Translations under genes and position numbers: made by a program
Notes under the pieces: model-generated
Told to the model about the DNA's origin: nothing
The model's database searches: none
What the model saw: only the letters and a program-made list of their open reading frames with translations
Shown here: piece by piece, positions 16,373 through 25,527 of the stretch
Position numbering within the stretch: position 1 is the first letter of the stretch
How the letters are laid out: each line of letters starts with the position of its first letter
Assembly: GCF_017114945.1 (NCBI RefSeq)
Contig: NZ_JABXKQ010000150.1
Span: forward strand, 19,593 to 83,592
Length of the DNA: 64,000 nt
Source: Nostoc sp. JL34
GTDB taxonomy: Bacteria; Cyanobacteriota; Cyanobacteriia; Cyanobacteriales; Nostocaceae
Direction of reading: 5' to 3'

Positions 16373-16822
16373 TTACTCGTGTAACCAAGGCGTTAAGTGT
16401 GGTTGCCAACTGACCAATTCTTCATCCTTAAACCATAGGGCTATTTCCCGTTGCGCGGTTTCTTGAGCATCAGAACCGTGGATTAAGTTGCGACCAATAT
16501 TTAGACCAAAATCGCCGCGAATCGTTCCTGGCTCTGCTGTTAAAGGGTTTGTCGCACCAATAATCTTTCTAGCAGATGCAACGACGCCATCACCTTCCCA
16601 TACCATCGCCACCACTGGGCTAGAAGTGATAAATTCGACTAGACCACCAAAAAAGGGACGTTCTCGGTGAACATCATAGTGTTGTTCAGCCAATTCCCGA
16701 CTGACTTTCAGGAACTTTAAACCAACTAGGGTAAAACCTTTAGTTTCAAAGCGACGGATAATTTCCCCCACTAATCCCCGCTGTACTCCATCAGGCTTAA
16801 TTGCTAAGAATGTACGTTCCAT
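16373..16822 (-). CDS. ndk: Nucleoside diphosphate kinase
   Basis: 149 residues, standard for the family. It transfers the gamma phosphate of ATP to other nucleoside diphosphates through a phosphohistidine. The catalytic His is His115 in N-L-I-H-G-S-D. The N-terminal E-R-T-F-L-A-I-K-P-D-G-V-Q-R-G and the R-P-F-F-G-G-L-V loop are also intact. The ATG at 16820-16822 fits the family start exactly. It is a single gene, convergent with the TerC-type gene and divergent from speA. Confidence 0.97.
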   Translation of the reverse strand: MERTFLAIKPDGVQRGLVGEIIRRFETKGFTLVGLKFLKVSRELAEQHYDVHRERPFFGGLVEFITSSPVVAMVWEGDGVVASARKIIGATNPLTAEPGTIRGDFGLNIGRNLIHGSDAQETAQREIALWFKDEELVSWQPHLTPWLHE

Positions 16823-17156
16823 TGCTATCTCCCAAAGCTTAATAAAGTTTTTATCTAGTCAATTGTCCTACCCTGCGGGAAGCCGCTGGCGCGTCTATGT
16901 CATTTGTCATTTGTTCTTCATCCTCTGTATTGAGTCCAAGGATTTTGCACTAATGACCCGTGACTAATGACCCTTCGGGTTCGCCAGTTGCTCATGGGGG
17001 AAACCCCCAAGACCGCACTGGCTCACCAATGACTAATGACATACAACTCTTGACCAATCAGAGTTTATCTCAGAAATTATCTTTGGGTGCATATACGTTC
17101 TCAGATGAATGCGCTAAATTGTTAACTCGTGGGTGAAAAACAGAGGTTAGGAAGAA
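16823..17156. other. Intergenic region with dispersed repeat fragments
   Basis: Holds direct repeats of the GTCATTTGTCATTTG and ACTAATGACC kinds, plus a GC-rich repeat piece at 16985-17025 of the sort scattered through Nostoc-type genomes. No coding frame is convincing. A purine-rich GGAAGAA just before 17157 serves speA as ribosome binding site. Confidence 0.5.
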
Positions 17157-19172
17157 ATGGGTGTTGAGTCAACTGCTACATCTGACGAGGTGGTACTACC
17201 GTCCAATGGACAAAAATCTGAAGTGAAAAATCATAAACAAAAAAAACTGTTACCACCTAGTCCTACCACAGGAGATTTACCTCGCTCCTGGAAAATTGAG
17301 GATAGCGAAGCCTTGTACCGCATTGAAGGATGGGGACAACCTTATTTTTCCATTAGTGCTGCTGGTCACGTTACCGTAGCACCCAAGGGCGATCGCGGGG
17401 GATCTCTTGACTTGTTTGAATTAGTCAACGCCTTGAAACAGCGCAACTTGGGACTTCCCATGTTGATTCGCTTTTCCGATATTTTGGAAGACCGAATTGA
17501 GCGGTTGAACGCTTGTTTTAATAAAGCGATCGCTCGCTACAATTACCCTGGTGTCTACCGTGGCGTGTTTCCTGTCAAATGCAACCAAGAGCGGCATTTG
17601 ATCGAGGATTTAGTAAAATTTGGCAAACCCCATCAATTTGGTTTAGAAGCCGGTTCCAAGCCAGAATTAATGATTGCTCTGGCTGTCTTGGATACACCAG
17701 GAGCATTGTTAGTTTGCAACGGCTACAAAGACCGAGAATACATCGAAACGGCAATGTTAGCCCAAAGACTAGGGCAAACACCAATCATTGTCTTAGAACA
17801 GATTGAAGAGGTTGATTTGGTGATTAATGCCAATCGCCAGCTAGGTATTAAGCCGATATTAGGTGTTCGTGCTAAACTCAGTACCCAAGGCATGGGACGT
17901 TGGGGAGCCTCTAGTGGCGATCGCGCTAAATTTGGTTTGACAATGCCTGAGGTAATCGAGGCTGTGGACAAGTTACGGGAAGCTAACCTGCTTGATTCTT
18001 TGCAGTTGATGCACTTCCATATTGGCTCACAAATCTCTGCCATTAATGTGATTAAAGATGCCATCCAAGAAGCCAGCCGGATTTATGTAGAATTGGCGAT
18101 GCTGGGGGCGGATATGAAATACCTTGATGTTGGTGGTGGCTTGGGCGTAGATTACGATGGCTCCCAAACCAACTTCTATGCATCGAAAAATTACAACATG
18201 CAGAACTATGCCAACGACATCGTGGCAGAGTTAAAAGATACCTGTGCTGAACGGCAGATTACCGTACCAACACTGATTAGTGAAAGTGGACGAGCGATCG
18301 CTTCCCATCAATCAGTCCTGATCTTTGATGTCCTCAGTACCAGTGACGTACCATTGGATACGCCAGAACCTCCACAAGAGGGTGAATCCCCAATTATTAA
18401 TTATCTTTGGGAAAGCTTTCAATCCATCAACCAAGAAAATTACCAAGAGTTGTACCACGATGCTGCACAATTTAAAGAAGAAGCCATCAGTCGTTTCAAC
18501 TTAGGAATTTTACGCCTCAGAGAACGAGCCAAAGCTGAACGGCTCTACTGGGCTTGTTGTCAAAAAATTCTTAACATCACTAGACAGCAAGAATACGTAC
18601 CCGATGAACTGGAAGACCTAGAAAAGATTATGGCTTCCATCTACTACGTGAATATGTCAGTGTTTCAATCAGCACCAGATTGCTGGGCGATCGATCAGCT
18701 ATTCCCGATCATGCCAATCCACCGCTTGGATGAAGAACCAATTCGGCGGGGAATTTTGGCAGACCTCACTTGCGACAGTGATGGTAAAATCGACCGCTTT
18801 ATTGACCTGCGCGATGTCAAGTCGGTTTTAGAGTTGCACACCTATAAGCCCGGAGAACCTTATTATTTGGGGATGTTCTTGAATGGAGCTTATCAAGAAA
18901 TCATGGGTAATTTGCACAACCTATTTGGCGACACCAACGCTGTTCACATCCAATTAACACCCAAAGGCTACCAGATTGAACACGTTGTCAAAGGTGACAC
19001 TATGAGTGAAGTGGTAAGCTACGTCCAGTACGACTCCGAAGACATGGTGGAAAACATTCGCCAGCGTTGCGAGAAAGCATTAGAAGAAAAACGCATCACC
19101 CTAGCAGAATCTCAGCGACTACTGCAAACCTACGAGCAGAGTCTCAGAAGATATACGTACTTAAATAGTTAG
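17157..19172 (+). CDS. speA: Biosynthetic arginine decarboxylase
   Basis: 671 residues, the length of SpeA-type enzymes. It converts arginine to agmatine, the first step of polyamine synthesis in cyanobacteria. The PLP-binding Lys lies in G-V-F-P-V-K-C-N-Q near residue 138-146. The glycine-rich phosphate loop G-G-G-L-G-V-D-Y follows near 325, and the C-terminal domain carries S-A-P-D-C-W-A-I-D-Q with the substrate-linked Cys and Asp. The first 40 residues are polar and variable, typical of cyanobacterial members. An AGGAAGAA stretch precedes the ATG. Confidence 0.96.
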   Translation: MGVESTATSDEVVLPSNGQKSEVKNHKQKKLLPPSPTTGDLPRSWKIEDSEALYRIEGWGQPYFSISAAGHVTVAPKGDRGGSLDLFELVNALKQRNLGLPMLIRFSDILEDRIERLNACFNKAIARYNYPGVYRGVFPVKCNQERHLIEDLVKFGKPHQFGLEAGSKPELMIALAVLDTPGALLVCNGYKDREYIETAMLAQRLGQTPIIVLEQIEEVDLVINANRQLGIKPILGVRAKLSTQGMGRWGASSGDRAKFGLTMPEVIEAVDKLREANLLDSLQLMHFHIGSQISAINVIKDAIQEASRIYVELAMLGADMKYLDVGGGLGVDYDGSQTNFYASKNYNMQNYANDIVAELKDTCAERQITVPTLISESGRAIASHQSVLIFDVLSTSDVPLDTPEPPQEGESPIINYLWESFQSINQENYQELYHDAAQFKEEAISRFNLGILRLRERAKAERLYWACCQKILNITRQQEYVPDELEDLEKIMASIYYVNMSVFQSAPDCWAIDQLFPIMPIHRLDEEPIRRGILADLTCDSDGKIDRFIDLRDVKSVLELHTYKPGEPYYLGMFLNGAYQEIMGNLHNLFGDTNAVHIQLTPKGYQIEHVVKGDTMSEVVSYVQYDSEDMVENIRQRCEKALEEKRITLAESQRLLQTYEQSLRRYTYLNS

Positions 19173-19241
19173 GATTGGGCATTGGGCATTGGAAAGAGGC
19201 AGAGGGGAAAAATCTTCTCCCTGCTCCCCATGCCCCATTCT

Positions 19242-20411
19242 CTAATTTACATTTGTCCCCAACAATTCCTCTATCGCTTGTCGCTCAACAGGGGTATGTG
19301 ATGGTGGTGTCTGACGGGCATCGGTAATCAGCCAGTCTAAAGCAGCAGCTTGAACATCGATCGCAGCGCCAGTTTTATCTACGCAATAACGTCCAAATAC
19401 CAGTTTATCGACTAACCGGACTCCAGGGCCCAGGCGCGACCATTCAAAAATCACGCTATTTTCCACTGTTGCGCCACTACAAATCCAACAATTGGGGCCA
19501 ATCATTGCTGGGCCGACAATTTTAGCTCCGTCTTCGATTCTCGTCATTCCGCCAATGTAAACGGGGCCTGTAATATCCACCTTGTCCCAATTGACGGCGA
19601 CATTTAAGCCAGTGTAAATGCCAGGGGCGACTTCATGACCAGGGATTTGCACATTTTTGATTTCACCCAGCAGCACTCCACGAATCGCCCGCCAATAGTC
19701 TGGTACTTTACCAATATCTACCCATTCAAAGTCCATAGGGATGGCGTAAAAGGGAGCTTTGATTTCTACCAATTTGGGAAATAGTTGACTACCAATGTCA
19801 TATTCCACATCAGAGGGGATATAGTTAAAAACTTCTGGCTCAAAGATGTAAATACCTGTGTTGATGTTGGTACTCAGGGCTTCTTCAGTTGAAGGTTTTT
19901 CTTGGAAAGCTTTGACACGACCCTCTTCGTCAGTGACAACCACACCGTAGCTAGAAACTTCTTCTTTGGGGACAGATTTTGTAATAATAGTGGCGATCGA
20001 GCCTTTAGCTCTATGCCATTTGACCGCCGCAGTTAAATCCAAGTCAATCAAAGCATCACCGCACAAAACCACAAAGGTATCATCAAAAAACGGTGAGAAG
20101 TCTTGGATACGGCGCATCCCTCCAGCTGAACCGATTGCTTCCCCCTCCAGTTTACCGTCGTCATCAATTTTCCCTTCAAAGGAATAGGCAATCTGTACCC
20201 CAAAGCGTTGACCGTCACGGAAATAGTTTTCTATTTCCTCAGCCAAATGACTAACGTTGACCATAATCTGGTCAAATCCATGTTGGCGTAACAGTTCCAG
20301 CAAGAACTCCATCACTGGCTTTTGCAGGATGGGAATCATCGGTTTGGGAATTGTATAGGTAATCGGACGCACGCGAGTACCCTTGCCAGCCGCGAGAATC
20401 ATCGCTTTCAT
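19242..20411 (-). CDS. NDP-sugar synthase / mannose-1-phosphate guanylyltransferase-type protein
   Basis: 389 residues. The N-terminal nucleotidyltransferase domain opens with M-I-L-A-A-G-K-G-T-R-V-R-P and P-K-P-M-I-P-I, the nucleotide and sugar-phosphate binding motifs. Further typical marks are L-C-G-D-A-L-I-D (metal-binding Asp) and F-Q-E-K-P. From about residue 260 a left-handed beta-helix follows (G-P-V-Y-I-G-G, G-A-K-I-V-G-P-A-M-I-G). It would make an activated sugar for polysaccharide or glycolipid synthesis. The exact sugar and nucleotide cannot be assigned. The start ATG at 20409-20411 fits the family. Confidence 0.88.
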   Translation of the reverse strand: MKAMILAAGKGTRVRPITYTIPKPMIPILQKPVMEFLLELLRQHGFDQIMVNVSHLAEEIENYFRDGQRFGVQIAYSFEGKIDDDGKLEGEAIGSAGGMRRIQDFSPFFDDTFVVLCGDALIDLDLTAAVKWHRAKGSIATIITKSVPKEEVSSYGVVVTDEEGRVKAFQEKPSTEEALSTNINTGIYIFEPEVFNYIPSDVEYDIGSQLFPKLVEIKAPFYAIPMDFEWVDIGKVPDYWRAIRGVLLGEIKNVQIPGHEVAPGIYTGLNVAVNWDKVDITGPVYIGGMTRIEDGAKIVGPAMIGPNCWICSGATVENSVIFEWSRLGPGVRLVDKLVFGRYCVDKTGAAIDVQAAALDWLITDARQTPPSHTPVERQAIEELLGTNVN

Positions 20412-20553
20412 AAAAATTTATTCCTCAACCACAAGCCAGTTTACTTTCATCGAGTGATACTTAATCATCAGTTTTTATTTCTGCTCTAAGTCATCCCTCA
20501 CAACAGGGATAACAGGACTTTAGTGGTTATTGCAACCATCAATATACTTAGAT

Positions 20554-20571
20554 GATAAGCGATCGCTTATC
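20554..20571. repeat. Extended HIP1 palindrome
   Basis: GATAAGCGATCGCTTATC is an 18-bp perfect palindrome centred on the HIP1 octamer GCGATCGC and is followed by TTTT on the plus strand. It lies between scpA and the sugar-nucleotide gene. Confidence 0.7.
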
Positions 20572-20643
20572 TTTTCAATTTACTCGGATTTTGGGGCTGA
20601 ATCAAAAATCTGTAAATTATCTGTAGGGCTACTTTTGGCTTTC

Positions 20644-21453
20644 TTAGTTCATTGGGTGTTCAAGGGGTCTAAGTAAGCGAATTTTAATCTCATGGTAAAA
20701 CTCCTCTTGAAATAGCTCTACTTTTGATTGAGCCGAGAGTAGTAGTAGTGCCCAGAAAACGCTAACTAGTTTGCTGTGTTTAGACTCATGTCCAGACCCA
20801 TTTTTGTTCAAAAGTTTTGTCTGAGTCCACAACTCTACGAGTTGTTCTAAATTCAACCAATTTTGTTCTGAATTTAACTCTCTTGCTGACAAATTCAACA
20901 CCTGCTCCAGTTCTCCAGCAACTTCTGTCAAATTTTCCTGATGAGCTAACTCTAGCGCCTCCCGCATACTTTGGACGCTAGGTTGACGCCTAGGACGGAG
21001 AGGTTTGCTGACTTTTTCTACTAGTTTCAGTTGGTTAGCCATGATCTGCAATTGCTTGATTAACTCTTGCAGAGTCACACGGCGTTTTGGTGGCGGCATT
21101 GCCGCTGGACGACGACGCAATTGCCGTTCTAATGGTAGACGATGACCTTGATGTGATACACCGTCTTCATCTGCCAATAGAGCATCATCTTCTACACCAT
21201 CCTGTGCATCTCCTACTGTTGACAACTGCATCAAAGTATTGGCTTTGAATAGTACCAGCATTGATGCTGACAAAAATGCCTGTCCCGATTGAGACAAATC
21301 CGCTTCATAACCTCTTGTTATTGCCCCTGGTGCCATCAGTTCTAAATAGCGGTCAATTACCTCAATCACTTGGACATCCCAAGGATCAATTTCCCCCTGC
21401 TCGGCTTGGTAAATCAAAAATGTAATTGTTTCTAAGAGCTCGGAAGCTTCCAT
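20644..21453 (-). CDS. scpA: Segregation and condensation protein A
   Basis: 269 residues from the ATG at 21451-21453; the codon before it is a TTG that could serve as an alternative start. It is the kleisin subunit of the SMC-ScpAB complex that compacts and separates chromosomes. The N-terminal signature I-Y-Q-A-E-Q-G-E-I-D-P-W-D-V is intact, as are the L-E-L-M and A-S-M-L-V-L-F-K-A segments. A charged linker with R-R-R-P-A-A-M-P-P-P-K-R-R follows, and the C-terminal winged-helix part includes F-W-A-L-L-L-L-S. No scpB gene lies beside it, as is common in cyanobacteria. Confidence 0.92.
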   Translation of the reverse strand: MEASELLETITFLIYQAEQGEIDPWDVQVIEVIDRYLELMAPGAITRGYEADLSQSGQAFLSASMLVLFKANTLMQLSTVGDAQDGVEDDALLADEDGVSHQGHRLPLERQLRRRPAAMPPPKRRVTLQELIKQLQIMANQLKLVEKVSKPLRPRRQPSVQSMREALELAHQENLTEVAGELEQVLNLSARELNSEQNWLNLEQLVELWTQTKLLNKNGSGHESKHSKLVSVFWALLLLSAQSKVELFQEEFYHEIKIRLLRPLEHPMN

Positions 21454-21755
21454 CAACAGGTTCTAAGTTAATTAATGAGAATAAAAAGACTGTAAATTCA
21501 ACACTAAACTAATTGACTATTGGCAAAGCGACTCTATACATTCGCTTGTGCTGCTTTTATTCTGGAATTGCCTGCTGGTAGTATCCTCTAAAATTTGTAA
21601 TCAACCACCATTGTGAATTGTGAGATCAGATTGTGCAACTTTTGACCTTGGGCATTGGGCATTGGGTATTGGGAAAGAGAAGGCAGGAGGCAGAAGTTCT
21701 AAAATGTTTGAATTTTGAATTTTGAATTGATTTCTCCCCCTGCCCTTCTGCCTTC

Positions 21756-22850
21756 TTAATCAGGGGGCGAGTCATGGGCAACAGTGACAGTTGGTACAAA
21801 GTCACTAGGCTTGCCGCTTTTAATCGCATCGAAAGTGCCTTTAATAGTACCAGCAATAGGAACAGCAACAAGTGTCCCCAACAATCCAGCAATCTCAAAT
21901 CCCATCAAAATAGCCACAAAAATCCAGATAGGATTCAGTCCAATAAAGTTGCCGAGTAACCTGGGAGCTAACAGGTTATCTTTAAGCTGCTGCATGAGAA
22001 CCGCCGCTATGGCAACTTGAACTGCCAACCACCAATTTTGCAACAGTACTAAAATCGTCACCAGACTAATGCCTAGAGACGCCCCAATAAAGGGAATGAG
22101 TTCTGAAATACCAATTAGTATGGCAAACAACAGAGCAAATGGCACCTTCATCACTAGGAAAATTGGCGTCAGGGTTAGCACCATGAACAGTCCTAGCAAC
22201 AACTGGCTGAGGAAGAAATTCTGGAAATTTAGGCGCAAGGATGTGGTCAGGGGATCTCCAATATTAGAGGGCAAAAGATTGATCAGACCATACCAGACGC
22301 GATCGCCATATAAAAGCATATAAAATGCAAGCACAATGACTAACACTAAGTCCAGTAATCCTGACAGCAATGTTCCAGCAAATCCCACTGCACCAGAAGC
22401 TAGCTGTTGCACTAGATTCTGAATGTTGGCATTGATTTGACTGCTCACAACCCTCAGATCAATTGGCAAACGTCGTTGCTTTGCCAGCATCTCAAACTGC
22501 TCTAGGTTTGCTTGACTAGCGCCTAACCAATCAGGGATCTTATTTAACAATTGGATTGTTTGGTCAATGATCAACGGCACTAGGGTGACGCCCAAAATCC
22601 CAAACAGGGTTAATGTTGCAAGTAGAACTATAATCACCGCCTGAGTGCGAGTGATCCGAGCCCGTTCAAAGAACTTAACCGGGTAATTGAGCAGAAAAGC
22701 CAGAATTGCCGCAATACTCAAGACGGTAATGGGATGCTGGAAATAGCGGAAAAGCACAGACAGCAGCCAGACATTGAGAGCGATAATCGGACCGCTCAGA
22801 CCATAAATTAACAGGCGTCGAAGGGAAGCCGAACGGCGCATCTTATGCAA
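21756..22850 (-). CDS. AI-2E family (PerM-type) transporter
   Basis: 364 residues with seven to eight predicted membrane helices in the family pattern: two N-terminal helices, a soluble loop, then the P-F-A-L-L-F-A-I-L-I-G-I-S-E-L-I-P-F-I-G block and L-G-T-L-V-A-V-P-I-A-G-T-I-K near the C-terminus. Family members are permeases or ion antiporters; autoinducer-2 export is shown for only a few. The substrate is unknown here. The 302 bases between this gene and scpA carry TTGGGCATTGGGCATTGG heptamer repeats (about 21648-21680) and no gene. Confidence 0.88.
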   Translation of the reverse strand: MHKMRRSASLRRLLIYGLSGPIIALNVWLLSVLFRYFQHPITVLSIAAILAFLLNYPVKFFERARITRTQAVIIVLLATLTLFGILGVTLVPLIIDQTIQLLNKIPDWLGASQANLEQFEMLAKQRRLPIDLRVVSSQINANIQNLVQQLASGAVGFAGTLLSGLLDLVLVIVLAFYMLLYGDRVWYGLINLLPSNIGDPLTTSLRLNFQNFFLSQLLLGLFMVLTLTPIFLVMKVPFALLFAILIGISELIPFIGASLGISLVTILVLLQNWWLAVQVAIAAVLMQQLKDNLLAPRLLGNFIGLNPIWIFVAILMGFEIAGLLGTLVAVPIAGTIKGTFDAIKSGKPSDFVPTVTVAHDSPPD

Positions 22851-22979
22851 CCTATTTTAGTTATTCCTTGAGAGAATTTGTAAAATTCTTGATGGCGCTG
22901 ATCATCATCTGATCATCATCATAGATATTTTTAGCAAAGACATATATAAGCGTATCTGATAGCAAGGAAACAAATCACA

Positions 22980-23624
22980 ATGGACAAAACCGTAGCTGAT
23001 CTTCGTAAAGACTACACCTTGGAAGGTTTGAGCGAACTCGAAGTAGACCTCAATCCTTTTATCCAATTTAAAAAATGGTTCGATCAAGCTCTAGCAGCAC
23101 AACTCCCCGAACCCAATGCCATGACTATTGCCACCGCCACACCTGACGGTAAGCCCTCAGCCAGAATGGTGCTGCTCAAGAATTTTGATGAACGGGGTTT
23201 TACCTTCTTTACCAACTACAACAGTCACAAAGGACAAGAACTGGCAGAAAATCCCCAAGCGGCTTTAGTCTTTTGGTGGGCAGAACTGGAACGTCAAGTC
23301 CGAATTTCGGGGTATGTGGAGAAAGTTTCCGAAACTGAGTCCGACCAGTATTTTCACAGTCGTCCTGCCAACAGTCGTTTGGGTGCGTGGGTATCTAATC
23401 AAAGCGAGGTGATAGAAAGCCGAGAAGTCCTGGAGCGACGTTTGCAGGAGTTCCAGAGCAAATATGAAAATAAGGAGATTCTTCGACCGCCTCATTGGGG
23501 AGGCTTACGAGTGATCCCCACAGAAATTGAGTTTTGGCAAGGACGCCCTAGCCGTCTGCACGATCGCTTGCTCTATAGACGTTTAGATAATGGCACTTGG
23601 AATATTGAGCGGTTGTCACCCTGA
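22980..23624 (+). CDS. pdxH: Pyridoxamine 5'-phosphate oxidase
   Basis: 214 residues, normal length. It oxidises pyridoxine or pyridoxamine 5'-phosphate to pyridoxal 5'-phosphate using FMN. Typical segments are A-R-M-V-L-L-K-N-F-D-E-R-G-F-T-F-F-T-N-Y (FMN binding), the R-Q-V-R-I-S-G strand, and the C-terminal E-F-W-Q-G-R-P-S-R-L-H-D-R substrate motif. A good ribosome site (AAGGAAA) precedes the ATG. It stands alone; downstream lie CCCAATG heptamer repeats (23679-23704) before the convergent azoR gene. Confidence 0.96.
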   Translation: MDKTVADLRKDYTLEGLSELEVDLNPFIQFKKWFDQALAAQLPEPNAMTIATATPDGKPSARMVLLKNFDERGFTFFTNYNSHKGQELAENPQAALVFWWAELERQVRISGYVEKVSETESDQYFHSRPANSRLGAWVSNQSEVIESREVLERRLQEFQSKYENKEILRPPHWGGLRVIPTEIEFWQGRPSRLHDRLLYRRLDNGTWNIERLSP

Positions 23625-23716
23625 GGAAGAGGCAGGGGAGCAGGGGGTAGGGAGCAGGGGAAGCAGAGGAAGAATAACCAATGCCCAATGCCCAATGCCC
23701 AATACCCTGCATCACA

Positions 23717-24337
23717 TTACCACTGGGCGATTAAATCTTGAATTGCGGCTCGTGCTTCTGATAGAGATTGGGTACGAGCATCACCTTCGTTCAGGCTATT
23801 AGCGTTAATAAATTGAATGTCTGTAATCCCAATAAAACCAAAAATCGTCCGCAGGTAAGGTTCTTGGAAGTCATAGGCAATGAAAGGGGATGTTGCGCTA
23901 AAGTCACCACCGCGAGCTGTGATGATAACTGCCTTTTTACCCTCGACTAAGCCTCTAAAACCTTGAGCATCTAGAGCAACAGTCCGGTTAATGCGAACAA
24001 TTTGATCGATGTAAGCCTTAAAAGTGGAAGGTATATTGAAGTTGTACATTGGCACTCCAAAGATGTAGCGATCAGCTGCCAAAAACTCATCAACCAGTTC
24101 GTCAGAAATCCTAATTGCCTCGGTTAATTCTGGAGTATGGGTTTCTGGTGGTGAAAATGCCGCCGCAATCCAAGCTTCATTAACGTGAGGAACTGGGTGA
24201 CGCCCTATATCTCGATAGGCGATCGCATCTTGAGGATGGGCTGCTTTCCAACCACTGACGAATTCCTTAGATAGTTCTCTGGAGTGCGATCGTTCACCAC
24301 GGGGGCTGGAATCAATATGTAGAATGTTTACCACCAA
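23717..24337 (-). CDS. azoR: FMN-dependent NADH-azoreductase
   Basis: 206 residues. It belongs to the flavodoxin-like AzoR/AcpD family, which reduces azo compounds and quinones with NAD(P)H. The FMN phosphate-binding loop is I-D-S-S-P-R-G-E-R-S-H-S near residue 8-19. F-G-V-P-M-Y-N-F-N-I-P and T-A-R-G-G-D-F-S carry the other flavin contacts. It is divergent from an HxlR-type regulator with a 145-base shared spacer containing an inverted repeat. That arrangement suggests control by the regulator, as in other azoreductase or quinone-stress loci. Confidence 0.92.
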   Translation of the reverse strand: MVVNILHIDSSPRGERSHSRELSKEFVSGWKAAHPQDAIAYRDIGRHPVPHVNEAWIAAAFSPPETHTPELTEAIRISDELVDEFLAADRYIFGVPMYNFNIPSTFKAYIDQIVRINRTVALDAQGFRGLVEGKKAVIITARGGDFSATSPFIAYDFQEPYLRTIFGFIGITDIQFINANSLNEGDARTQSLSEARAAIQDLIAQW

Positions 24338-24415
24338 ATATCTCCTGATTCGCTAAAATTTCTGCTTTTACTTTTTTTGAATCTAAATTTCAAAGCATTA
24401 CGTCAGATACTAAAA

Positions 24416-24444
24416 GGAACTAGTTACTAAAGTAAAGTAGTTCC
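24416..24444. promoter_or_regulatory. Candidate operator between azoR and HxlR gene
   Basis: The exact inverted repeat GGAACTA (24416-24422) and TAGTTCC (24438-24444) lies in the spacer between the divergent azoR and regulator genes. An overlapping AGTTACT/AGTAACT pair (24422-24428 and about 24450-24456) is also present. HxlR/DUF24 regulators bind such dyads. The call rests on symmetry and position only. Confidence 0.45.
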
Positions 24445-24482
24445 CATAAAGTAACTGTTGGACAATTTTGGCTAATTTATCG

Positions 24483-24836
24483 ATGTCTGTCTCTAAAAAT
24501 CCTGATGCTTGCCCAGTCAGTATTCTGATGTCCTTACTATCAGGACCTTGGACAATGTATATACTGTGGGTCTTGTGTAATAGTGGGCCTACTCGCTTTG
24601 GTGCATTGAAGCGCCAAGTTGAGGGCATCTCAACCAAAGTGCTGACGGAAAGACTGAGGATGCTTGAGGCAGCAGCAATTATTTATCGCGAGTATGAACC
24701 AACTGTTCCACCCCAAGTAACTTACGGTCTCACAGAACGTGGTCAGGAACTCATTGAAATCCTTCATCAACTTAATGCACTTGCTGAACGTTGGTATGGC
24801 AGCGAACAACAGGAACATAGCAATACTAATGTTTAA
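24483..24836 (+). CDS. HxlR family transcriptional regulator
   Basis: 117 residues from the ATG at 24483; a TTG five codons upstream would extend it. It is a winged-helix DUF24/HxlR protein. The conserved N-terminal Cys is in D-A-C-P-V-S, followed by L-L-S-G-P-W-T-M-Y-I-L-W-V-L and R-F-G-A-L-K-R-Q-V. The recognition helix region is I-S-T-K-V-L-T-E-R-L-R-M-L-E, and Y-G-L-T-E-R-G-Q-E-L forms the wing. Relatives sense quinones, aldehydes or oxidants through the N-terminal Cys. The divergent azoR gene is the probable target. Confidence 0.9.
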   Translation: MSVSKNPDACPVSILMSLLSGPWTMYILWVLCNSGPTRFGALKRQVEGISTKVLTERLRMLEAAAIIYREYEPTVPPQVTYGLTERGQELIEILHQLNALAERWYGSEQQEHSNTNV

Positions 24837-24911
24837 CCCTAAATTCCACAAGTCTCATTTCAAAGCTAAGTATTTTTAGAGCGTTGTTCAAAAATATTGT
24901 AACTGTGGGCT

Positions 24912-25445
24912 TCAAGACGGTTCTATCCACACCGAAAGCTCCTCCATATCAAATAGAGGAATTTTTTGAATACCAGCTTTTTCGAGACTGTTGTCTTGTG
25001 TACTTCCGCGCCAGATGACGCAGAGTACGAAGTCCACGAGCGCTCCCTCATTACGCAGCGCTTCGGTACTTTTTACAACCTGACCACCTGTTGTAATTAC
25101 GTCTTCAATGATACACAATTTTTTCCCTTGGATATCAATTCCTTCTGCTATTTTCTCAGTCCCATATTCTTTTTTTGTCTTCCTAACAAAGACAACTGGT
25201 AATTCAACTTCTAATGAAATTGCTGTTGCTAAAGGAACTCCACCTAATTCCAGCCCTGCTAGAATTTCCGTGCCTGATGGAATCTTTTTTACCATTTCTT
25301 TAGCTAACCGCTTCAGTAACAAAGGATTAGATTCAAACTGATATTTATCAAAGTAATGGGAAGATATCTGACCAGAACGCAACCGAAACTCACCTCTCAA
25401 GTAAGAAACACGAACAATTTCTTTGGCTAATTCACTTTGACTCAT
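24912..25445 (-). CDS. pyrE: Orotate phosphoribosyltransferase
   Basis: 177 residues from the ATG at 25443-25445 (M-S-Q-S-E-L-A-K-E-I). A longer frame from 25508 adds 21 residues that do not resemble the family. It joins orotate to PRPP to give OMP in pyrimidine synthesis. The PRPP-binding motif is C-I-I-E-D-V-I-T-T-G-G-Q near residue 111-122, and F-V-R-K-T-K-K-E-Y-G-T holds the catalytic loop. It lies downstream of the DUF3153 lipoprotein gene on the same strand, with an 83-base gap. Confidence 0.93.
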   Translation of the reverse strand: MSQSELAKEIVRVSYLRGEFRLRSGQISSHYFDKYQFESNPLLLKRLAKEMVKKIPSGTEILAGLELGGVPLATAISLEVELPVVFVRKTKKEYGTEKIAEGIDIQGKKLCIIEDVITTGGQVVKSTEALRNEGALVDFVLCVIWRGSTQDNSLEKAGIQKIPLFDMEELSVWIEPS

Positions 25446-25527
25446 TTTTACAAAAAGCTGGGGTAAGTGTAAAAAAGCCGATGGAGAATGCATCGGCTTA
25501 ACTGACAATATTGAACAGATGAATAAT

